A stretch of 14,492 bases of DNA from Cerioporus squamosus (lineage: Eukaryota > Basidiomycota > Agaricomycetes > Polyporales > Polyporaceae), in the NCBI GenBank assembly GCA_022592435.1, contig JABYQS010000732.1, positions 1 through 14,492 on the forward strand, given 5' to 3'. Under the pieces are notes generated by a model. It searched no databases. It was not told the origin of the DNA and saw nothing but the letters and a program-made list of their open reading frames with translations. Of the stretch, positions 1 to 7,650 are shown piece after piece. A program made the translations under genes and the position numbers. How positions within the stretch are numbered: the first letter of the stretch is position 1; each line of letters opens with the position of its first letter.

Positions 1-51
1 AGAAGGTAAGCATGTCTGCCCGCGCGCACACTAATTGCAAAAGGACCGAAC

Positions 52-621
52 CCAGTAGAAGTCGGTGCAAGCTTCCTTGAAGCCAGGCAGCACCTCGTCA
101 GGCAGCCAGATGTTGGGCATGCCAACGTCTTCCCATCCGCACTCGAAGCTTTCCTTGACATCTGGAGCTTTGGTGCGAATGTCTTTGAGCTCGTTATCGT
201 CGTATACGTGCTGGACTGCTTTCTCCCGACCAGGGGCGGAGTAGCCTATCGTCAAGCTCAGTGGTATTCTTCCAGTATCTGGGGAGCATCGGCGGACCTC
301 GATGGTGAGTTCCAGAGGGAGGATGGGGAGCTAACTCTTTGACTTCCATCGGCTGGGCAAAGAAACGCTTCGACTGCGGAGCGAGCTCGTCCTGTAAGCA
401 CGGTCACCGCGCAGTACAAGAACCGAAACGACACACACCCAGTCGAACATCCCCTTTATCTTGTGCTCAGGAATACCATGATTGATCAGATAGACAAACC
501 CGACACGCTTGAACGAGTCCAGTATCGCGTTCGCGACGTCCTGTTTCGCAGAATCGTCCAAGAACGGCTTGAAGTCCACGACGGATATTCCGTGGGTATC
601 CCCTAGCAGAACAGATGTCAT
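52..621 (-). CDS. 2-oxoglutarate/Fe(II) dioxygenase-like protein, N-terminal part only
   Basis: Exons read 621-439, 391-298 and 245-52, with introns of 47 and 52 nt. A further donor (GTTCGG) starts at base 51, so the gene continues beyond base 1. About 157 residues are visible. They match the non-haem dioxygenase N-terminal (DIOX_N) region of isopenicillin-N-synthase-like enzymes: an opening strand ISVVDFKPF (residues 12-20), GFVYLINHGIP (41-51), then SKRFFAQP, a PHPPSGTHHRGYSAPGRE stretch and APDVKESFECG. The DIOX_N family packs against a double-stranded beta-helix core carrying the HxD...H iron triad. That core is not in the window, so catalytic competence cannot be judged. The start at 621 opens directly onto the conserved first strand. 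Fungal members of this large family act in varied oxidations, and the substrate cannot be inferred. The donor of intron 2 (GTCCGC) is weak, but the phase and the protein match support it. Confidence 0.8.
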
Positions 622-1142
622 CGCGGTGGTGGCAGAAAGGCGTGGTACTGATTGTCAGTGCACTCGTCCTGTTGTTAACGACGCGACGATAGAGGGACTA
701 GAAGCGAGGACCGTGCGTCAACTAGTACTGATAATGGTCAGGCGCGTCCTGAGCTATCCGAAGAAGCGTGCGCTATACATGGCTTGAATAACGGAGCCAA
801 AGCATGAGCGGTCGTGCTTCTGTGTCGTACAACAAGCAGTCCCTAAGGCCTGAGGAGAAGCCATGCATGGAGGTTAAGAAGGAAGCGGTGCTGGATGTCG
901 TTGGCAGGCAGACATTATCCGACGTCAGATTTCCAATCAGCGGCTCCCGCCTCTGCCTCGAGGTCAAGCCGCGCGTCCGACCAAGTTCGACCGACAGCGT
1001 GCGCATTAGTAACGGGTATACGTCTGTATACATGCAAATCTAGCATAACATTACGCTGGTACAGTACAGTGCCAATGGAAAAGGAGGAAGTAGAGCCAAG
1101 TGACATACTCGGTGGCAAGGATAGACCAGGGCGAGCAGACGA
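622..1142. other. intergenic region, no gene recognised
   Basis: These 521 bases lie between the start codon of the dioxygenase-like gene and the stop codon of NSE2, both on the minus strand. They should hold the NSE2 3' end and the dioxygenase promoter. Open frames of 67-92 codons exist on both strands but show no motif I recognise and no credible splicing. I see no clear TATA box, RNA gene or transposon ends. Confidence 0.5.
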
Positions 1143-2456
1143 CTACTCAATGACTTCGCCGTCGTCATCACTGTCTTCTTCACGAGCACGCTCGCGTCGA
1201 GCCGCCTCCTTCGCGCGCCGCGCAAGGTTCTTATCCTCCTCGAGGTCGTTCAGACAAATCAGCTTGTGGCATCCAGTAGCGGGACACTCCTTGCTCTTCG
1301 TGCGACTTGGGCCGAGGTACTCTTTTATCGCAAACGCCGAGTAGGAGTGACCACATTGTTTCCTAGAAGGCGTAAAGTCAGGGATGAGAAGTGCCACTAT
1401 GTGCGGCGAGGATGAATACGTACGAAGTCAATGGATCGTCGAGGATTGTGAGCGTGAGAGGACACTTGTAGTCTTGTGTGACTCCTCCGATTTGTACTTC
1501 GTCGTCGTCGTCGTCGTCGACGTCGCCCTCCTCTGTGAACAGATGTTAGCGTGGAGGCCGTTTACCGACTGAAATGATCACATACCCCTAGGGATCAAAT
1601 CTACCACCGGCGGCATGGCGGTGTCGGGGTGATGTACCTCCTGCGGAAAGATGTACTCAGCAGTCGTTCATGAAGGAAAAGAAAGCATAGAGTGGATGGC
1701 TCACATAGATTGCCTGCTTGAACTTCTGATAATGATCGCTCTTCGCGTACTTCTGACGTGAAGTCTTCGACTTATACGCGTTGAACTTCTCTTTGACGAG
1801 CTTTTCATACACATCCGTGACACCAACCTGTTGTAGACGTATAAGCATGTATCAGGAATCGGGTTCACGACACGCTCACAATCTCCTCCCCTCGGGATAT
1901 TCTGTTGTAGATATCGTCCAAGGCCTGCTCATGCGAGTTGAGCTCCTGCTCGGTATCAAGTAGGTCGCGCATGAGCAAGTCGACTGTAGTCAAAGCCTAC
2001 GGTTACAAGTTAGTGCGGTCCACGGCCACATAAAAACAGGTGGTTATGACGTACCTTCTCCCCCTTCTCGCCTTCCGTGAACTCTGCTACTGCCGCAGCG
2101 ACTTCGCGAACAAAGTTGTAGCTGCGCGAGTGGGCCTTGTCGCGCAGCACGGCCCAGTCTCCCGCCAGACCGTGCACCTTCTGCCCGAGGGCCCTATCCA
2201 GCGGTTGGTCCTTGATCTCCGGGACGGGAATATCCTCATCGTCTACGTTAGGCTCCGCATCCGAGTCATCCTGCTGTGCTTTGTTCTTCTTCTTCTTCTC
2301 CTTCTTGGCGCGGCGCGGCTGCTGCTCTTCCTCCTCCATCTCTACGTCTTCTTCCTCCTGTCGTGGTCGAGCCTGGCTTGGACCGTCGTCTTCAATATCA
2401 GATGTGGGCGCGCGTCGGTGGCGCTTGTTTGAGCGAGATGAAGAAGCTACAGGCAT
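1143..2456 (-). CDS. NSE2: E3 SUMO-protein ligase NSE2/MMS21 (SMC5/6 complex subunit)
   Basis: Six exons, 2456-2055, 1996-1880, 1827-1705, 1640-1586, 1532-1424 and 1362-1143, join in phase to give 341 residues. The first ~100 residues are charged and low in complexity, with acidic tracts and a Lys-rich block. Residues ~135-215 look helical, as expected for the arm that contacts SMC5. An acidic run of six Asp (238-243) precedes the SP-RING: CPLT at 256-259, then Cys272, His274, Cys295 and Cys300 in a CxH...C-x4-C pattern that fits the zinc ligands of Nse2-type SP-RINGs. A basic/acidic tail follows. In the family this subunit sumoylates repair factors as part of SMC5/6 in the nucleus. The start at 2456 (MPVASSS) was chosen over an in-frame ATG at 2567, because the extra 37 codons look like 5' leader. 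Introns are 52-64 nt. Confidence 0.9.
1501..1520. repeat. GTC trinucleotide repeat inside NSE2
   Basis: Six tandem GTC units on the plus strand encode the six-Asp run ahead of the SP-RING of NSE2. It is a coding microsatellite and may vary in length between strains. Confidence 0.8.
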
Positions 2457-2589
2457 GGTGCGGAGCGATATAAGGACGACGCGGTGCGAAACGCGATTGT
2501 TGTGGCCGGGAAGGAAGACGCGTCTGAGCGCGACTGGCGCGCGTGTGACTTGTTTAGGGCAGGCCACACCGCGACGCGTCTGCCAGCGC
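2457..2589 (-). promoter_or_regulatory. NSE2 upstream region, shortened by the adjacent transposon
   Basis: Only 133 bases separate the NSE2 start codon from the transposon end at 2590. The original upstream sequence now lies beyond base 3150. I see no clear TATA or CCAAT box in this short stretch. Confidence 0.4.
2582..2589. repeat. left copy of 8-bp target-site duplication
   Basis: GCCAGCGC, immediately outside the left terminal inverted repeat, is identical to 3143-3150. Confidence 0.9.
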
Positions 2590-2659
2590 TAGGGCACGGT
2601 GAAATAGCTCGCGGGGTCTATTTTACCCGCAAATTAACCCTGGCCCCCCTCCAGGTCGA

Positions 2660-2690
2660 AATTAACAGGGGTAAAATACGGTAAATTACG
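2660..2690 (+). repeat. left subterminal inverted repeat of the hAT element
   Basis: This 31-base arm contains AATTAACAGG, GTAAAATACG and GTAAATTACG. It pairs with 3071-3102 on the opposite strand with one mismatch and one indel. A related CTATTTTAC motif occurs at 2618 and again at 3061. In hAT elements such subterminal repeats commonly bind the transposase. Confidence 0.8.
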
Positions 2691-3070
2691 TTGGGCGCTT
2701 ACCACAAAGAAAATACTTACCACGTTGCACCCATGAGAGACCTCTCCGAGAATGAGGAACTCATCTATTCGTCCAAATATACTCCCTGCTGGAGCTGAAG
2801 CAAGTGAAAGGGAAATGAGCATGCGTCTGGGAGGCACAACAAGCAAACCGGGTGTCAGACGCTCGCTCACAGCCTCCCTCCTCACTCGACCCTCCACATT
2901 ACAGACTCAAAAAGGGCTTTGTGACACTCCCATCAAGCTTCCGTAGCATATTATTCGCCTCATGGGCTGGATGAATGTTGTGTCGGACTCGAGAACCTCA
3001 AGTATGAGCATAGCTTGGCTGTCTATTACACCCTAATTAACATGGGGTTTTCATCTCAACCTATTTTACG

Positions 3071-3102
3071 CGTAATTTACGCGTATTTTACACCTGTTAA
3101 TT
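3071..3102 (-). repeat. right subterminal inverted repeat of the hAT element
   Basis: This is the 32-base partner of 2660-2690. It is followed by a short hairpin, ATTAGC-CAGT-GCTAAT (3100-3115), just inside the right terminal repeat. Confidence 0.8.
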
Positions 3103-3142
3103 AGCCAGTGCTAATCAGCGTAGCCTAATTCACCGTGCCCTA

Positions 3143-3150
3143 GCCAGCGC
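3143..3150. repeat. right copy of 8-bp target-site duplication
   Basis: GCCAGCGC, immediately outside the right terminal inverted repeat, is identical to 2582-2589. Confidence 0.9.
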
Positions 3151-3438
3151 CCTCTGTACTCGGAGTACACATGTATGTAGGCCAGATGGCGACCACCATG
3201 TCCACATTGTCCTCTCCCCCCTCCCACGATGTACTCGTACGTACAGCCACACAAAGCCACAAGGAACTTATCAAGTTGCTCTAAAGGCTGGACTGCCAGA
3301 CAAGCTAAACTGTACTTAGTCTGAGAGCAGGAATGCAGCTATGATACTTCAAGTGGCCCAGTGGGACCGAATGCAGTGACTATGATACAATGGACGACTA
3401 TACAATCTACGTCTCACCAGCAGCCCGAAGCCAGCTGC
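3151..3438. other. intergenic region downstream of the SMP-like gene
   Basis: It lies between the transposon and the stop codon of the minus-strand SMP-like gene and probably holds that gene's 3' UTR. Before the insertion it was probably also part of the NSE2 upstream region. The only structure seen is a perfect 15-base palindrome, TGTACTC-G-GAGTACA (3155-3169). No gene is recognised. Confidence 0.4.
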
Positions 3439-4693
3439 TCACAAGCCGACATCACCAAGCTTCCTCTCCCCGCCGTCCTGCGCGTTCTTGTCCGCAAGAC
3501 TCTGCGCAACCGGGGCAATTGTGCCGCTCTCGGGGAGGTGCCCCCGCGCCTTATGCTCCTGCGACTCGAGCGACGCCGCAAGCTCCTTGGTCACTGGGAC
3601 CTGCGCACGCGAGTCCACGACGCTCTGCGCCAGGGCGGCGACAAAGCCCGTAGGAGGGCGATGGCCGAGCGTCTTGTGCTCCTCGGACTGCAGCGCACGG
3701 GCCTCAGGAGCGGTGATGGTGTTGAGGTTTAGTTGTGCAGTTTCAGACTCCGCAGATTGCGTGGAGCCGGTATTCCAGCCATTGCGCTCAGCCTCGACCC
3801 TCTTCGCATCCTCCAGCGCGGCTTGGGCGAGTGTTGCGGGATCGACGCCCGTCGAGGCGTCAGGATGCTTCGCCGCCTCGGACTGAGCGGTCGAGGCGAG
3901 GGAGCCGGGAGGGGGGCGGTAGCCGAGAGCACGATGCTCCTCAGACATGAGCTTGCGGGCTTCACCTGCAGAGAAGACGTCAGTGACGCCAGTCTCGAGT
4001 AAGGAAAAGACGGATACGCACCCTCGCCGATGTTATGGACGTCCAGCTGTCCAGCATTGCCACCAGATGCGATTTGCGTGGCATCTGCGAGCGCAGCACG
4101 AGCCAAGGTAGATTTGTCGACGCCGGCCGAGGCGTCAGGGTGTTTCGCCGCCGCAGATTGCGCCTCAGCAGCAAGTGAGCCGGGTGGCGGGCGGTAACCG
4201 AGAGCCTTGTGCTCGTCCGACATGAGCTTGCGAGCCTCGGCTGTAGATCATTTCAGCACTTCAGTTTATTGGGACCATGGAGCAAACACGACTCACCCTC
4301 GCCGATCGAGTTGAGGTCGACGCTCTCGGAACCAGACTGGCGCTCCTGCTTGATGCGCTCAGCATCCTGTAGAGCCGCCTGTTTGAGCTTGTTGGCATCG
4401 ACCGTGAGATTGTTATCCTCCGCATGCTCGGTCTCGTGGCGTGCGACGGCAGCCTGCGCCTGTGCAGCGAGAGAGCCCGGAGGCGGGCGGTACCCGAGGG
4501 CCTTATGCTCCTCAGACATCAGCTTGCGAGCGTCAGCTGCAGCAAGATGTGAGCCGTTGTGTCTACAAACAGTGAACTACAAGAAGTTCGCACCTTCAGA
4601 GATGTCCTTCAGGTTGACGGGCTCGCCAGAAAAGTAACGCGACGCGTCCTGGTGGGCAGCCGCGAAGATGTGACCAGCGTTCACAGACGACAT
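3439..4693 (-). CDS. SMP-domain (LEA-like) protein with five tandem repeats
   Basis: Four exons, 4693-4594, 4536-4297, 4240-4022 and 3965-3439, give 361 residues. A unit built around EEHKALGYRPPPGSLA and ending AQSAAAKH occurs five times, at about residues 34-68, 114-148, 187-221, 273-307 and 313-347. The first three are near-identical and the last two are divergent. The pattern resembles the SMP (seed maturation protein) domain, known from plant LEA proteins and also found in basidiomycetes. It is hydrophilic, rich in Ala, Gln, Glu and Lys, and has no signal peptide or membrane segment, so it is probably a soluble cytoplasmic protein. LEA-type proteins are linked to desiccation or heat tolerance; that role here is inference from the family and from the promoter. 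All three introns are phase 1 and fall just before the ARKLM of repeats 1-3. The start lies in a good context (CAACATG), 108 bp from a TATA box. Confidence 0.75.
3484..4536 (-). repeat. five-unit coding repeat of the SMP-like gene
   Basis: Approximate unit limits on the minus strand are 4536-4433, 4240-4137, 3965-3862, 3708-3604 and 3588-3484. The period is about 73-86 residues for units 1-4 and 40 for unit 5. Units 1-3 each begin a separate exon; units 4 and 5 share the last exon with unit 3. Confidence 0.8.
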
Positions 4694-4796
4694 GTTGACA
4701 GTAAAGACAGAGGATTGTTGGTGCAGAAGTCGTGAAGTCGTTGAGTGGTTTGCGAGAAAGAGATGAGAGTTTTTGTGAGAAGTCGAGAGATGCAGG

Positions 4797-4804
4797 CCTT
4801 TATA
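4797..4804 (-). promoter_or_regulatory. TATA box of the SMP-like gene
   Basis: TATAAAGG on the minus strand lies 103 bases before the start codon, followed by a pyrimidine- and CA-rich leader, as in strongly regulated fungal genes. Confidence 0.65.
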
Positions 4805-4820
4805 CGTCTACGGTGGTACC

Positions 4821-4840
4821 GCAGCTTCCCGCAGCTTCCG
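4821..4840. promoter_or_regulatory. tandem GCAGCTTCC repeat, heat-shock-element-like
   Basis: GCAGCTTCC occurs twice with a 10-bp step, putting two nTTCn pentamers 5 bp apart. That spacing fits a step-type heat-shock element, but only two of the usual three pentamers are present. It lies between the TATA box and the CRE palindrome of the SMP-like gene. Confidence 0.4.
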
Positions 4841-4844
4841 ACGT

Positions 4845-4852
4845 TGACGTCA
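4845..4852. promoter_or_regulatory. CRE/ATF site (TGACGTCA) upstream of the SMP-like gene
   Basis: This perfect 8-bp CRE palindrome lies about 41 bp upstream of the TATA box. In fungi CRE sites are bound by bZIP stress factors of the Atf1/CREB type. It fits a stress-induced LEA-like gene; binding itself is inferred. Confidence 0.55.
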
Positions 4853-5159
4853 AGTCCCCACTCAGGCACAAGGACGCGCCGCCGCTCTTCACGCGCTCTT
4901 CATCGACAATCATAGTCGAGATGGAGTCGCTGGAGAGTATTTGGAGAACACGGTGGTGCACCTCGCTGGGCGGTAACACTTCGGCACTTGCCGAGTTGTT
5001 GTAACTTGCCGAACTAGTCGTTGCATAGTCGGCAGAGACTCACGCCTCTGAGGTCTGACGATGCCTCTGTTGTTCCGCGAGGATGAGGGATAGATTACAA
5101 CTAGAAGAGAGTACAACAAGACCCAGGTGAGCGTACAAGTCATAGGAGATGCACAACAC

Positions 5160-6427
<1,268 letters not shown>

Positions 6428-6612
6428 TTTGCGTCGATGAAGGCAAGATTCGAACGTTAACTAGGAGCGCGGAGGAGGCGGGGGGACGAGAGAGCTGACG
6501 AGAGGGGACTTGCGAGAAATTATTGGTCCAGATTTGGCAAGCGTAGCGCCCGTGCTCATGGCAGCGTTGCCAGCGCCCGCTTCCCCAGCTGCAGCGGCCA
6601 CCACAGGTCACC
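6428..6612. promoter_or_regulatory. shared divergent promoter of DIM1 and MRPS12
   Basis: These 185 bases lie between the two start codons. A CCAAT box on the minus strand (ATTGG at 6522-6526) sits almost in the centre, 95 bp from DIM1 and 87 bp from MRPS12. There is no TATA box. Out-of-frame ATGs at 6510 and 6558 precede the MRPS12 start, so transcription probably begins downstream of at least one of them. Confidence 0.6.
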
Positions 6613-7407
6613 ATGTTCTCCGCCCTCCGACTCAGTGCGCCAGTCGCACGGTCATGGTCGACCTCCTCGCTGCTACAGAGGACATTAACCCCTAGCTTTG
6701 CTCGCTCTACACTTCCCCTGTTCTCTCATCCGAGTCGCGCGTTTCACCCGTCTCTCCCCGCTGCCGCCACGCTGAATCAAGCCACACGCCGGAAGAACAT
6801 CAAGAAGAAGTCCAAGGCGTCCAAGTCGCCTCTGCTTGAGGGAAACACGCAGAAGAAGGGCGTCGTCAGCCAGGTGGTCATCGCAAAGCCGAAGAAGCCC
6901 AACTCCGCTAAGCGGAAGGTGGCCAAGGTGAAGCTGTCGACCGGCAAGACCGTTCAAGCATATGTGCCGGGAGAGGGCCACAACTTGCAGGACCATAGTG
7001 TGGTGCTGATCAGGGGCGGTCGTGCGCAGGATCTTCCTGGTGTCCGGTGCGTCCTATGTGTCACGACCGGCCGTGCAACCGCTCACCATGTCCGACATGC
7101 AGTTACAAGGTGGTCCGTGGGACCCTTGACTTTAGCGGTGTGGTGGGCAGGTTGACGGCGCGCAGCAAGTATGGAGGTATGTGTTCATTGGCTATGTGAT
7201 CTGCGAGCCGGCGGCTCAAGTTTTTCTGTCCCAGCGAAACGACCAAAGCAGCAATGATCCTCTCACATTTTCGATCCTCTCCCCGTTGCTGTCGCACTAC
7301 GATATACATCACATAACTACTGCACCCTCATCGATTGCCTAGCACTGCCAAAGAAGACAGGCGATTCCCGCTGCTGGCATGAAGGACGTCTCCACGACTA
7401 TGGTTAG
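6613..7407 (+). CDS. MRPS12: mitochondrial small-subunit ribosomal protein uS12m
   Basis: Exons 6613-7046, 7103-7176 and 7343-7407 give 190 residues. The first ~50 are rich in Arg, Ser and Leu and lack acidic residues, as in a mitochondrial presequence. The rest is uS12: NQATRRKN, the decoding-loop motif [16 protein letters not shown], then [18 protein letters not shown] and [18 protein letters not shown]. These loops line the decoding centre of the mitoribosome. The start has a favourable context (CACCATG) and opens directly onto the presequence. Intron 1 (56 nt) splits an Arg codon. Intron 2 is long for this window (166 nt), and the last exon, [12 protein letters not shown]..., departs from the usual short Lys-rich end, so the C-terminus is the least certain part. 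Confidence 0.9.
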
Positions 7408-7650
7408 GCTCACCAGATGTTTCACCTCAGACTCGTCTGACCTGGAGGAGACGCTCCTGGATAATGTATGTTTACGAGTCAAAGTGGTGGTACAAGGTAT
7501 ATGTCCGCTGTCAATCTCATGCTATGGGTATGATGGGTATAGCAGTAGTAACAAGTACTAAGGTTAGAAGAAATCCGAAGTCCTATGAGTCCGTGGAAGC
7601 AAGAAGGACCTCAGATTCAACGTCGTAAGCTACGCACGACGCACAATAGA
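7408..7650. other. convergent 3' intergenic region
   Basis: These 243 bases lie between the stop codons of MRPS12 and the SPO71-like gene. A perfect inverted repeat, TCAGAC-TC-GTCTGA (7427-7440), starts 20 bases after the MRPS12 stop. No gene is seen. Confidence 0.4.

Larger units (their letters stand above)
2590..3142. mobile_element. non-autonomous hAT-superfamily element (MITE-like), 553 bp
   Basis: The left end reads TAGGGCACGGTGAA from 2590, and the right end is its exact reverse complement, finishing at 3142. Beyond the 14 perfect bases the two ends stay alignable for about ten more. The element is flanked on both sides by GCCAGCGC (2582-2589 and 3143-3150), an exact 8-bp target-site duplication. 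An 8-bp duplication with ends starting TAGGG (consensus YARNG) is typical of the hAT superfamily. A second inverted pair lies inside: 2660-2690 against 3071-3102, nearly identical apart from one mismatch and one inserted base. The termini are A+T-rich compared with the flanking DNA. No transposase is present; the longest open frame, 87 codons, has no family motif. The intact ends and duplication suggest a fairly recent insertion that would need a transposase supplied in trans. Confidence 0.9.
4694..5159 (-). promoter_or_regulatory. upstream region of the SMP-like gene
   Basis: These 466 bases separate the SMP-like start codon from the DIM1 stop codon, both minus strand. The proximal part holds the TATA box, the heat-shock-like repeat and the CRE described separately. 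Further out, ACTTGCCGA is repeated directly at 4986 and 5004, 18 bp apart. No further gene is seen. Confidence 0.5.

Noticed and set aside
2137..2592. 151-codon Ser-rich open frame on the plus strand
   Set aside because: It is antisense to the charged N-terminal exon of NSE2. The Ser runs are the complement of Glu/Lys codon tracts.
3155..3169. 15-bp palindrome next to the transposon
   Set aside because: It lies outside the target-site duplication, is short and has no known role. It could be chance.
3361..3886. overlapping open frames of 123 and 132 codons on the plus strand
   Set aside because: Both are shadows of the repetitive SMP-like coding exon.
3484..4536. regular repeats considered as a CRISPR-like or satellite array
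   Set aside because: The units are coding, show amino-acid-level conservation and are separated by in-phase introns.
7427..7440. inverted repeat after the MRPS12 stop as a terminator
   Set aside because: Fungal genes end by cleavage and polyadenylation, not hairpin terminators. The 6-bp stem is weak and has no T run.
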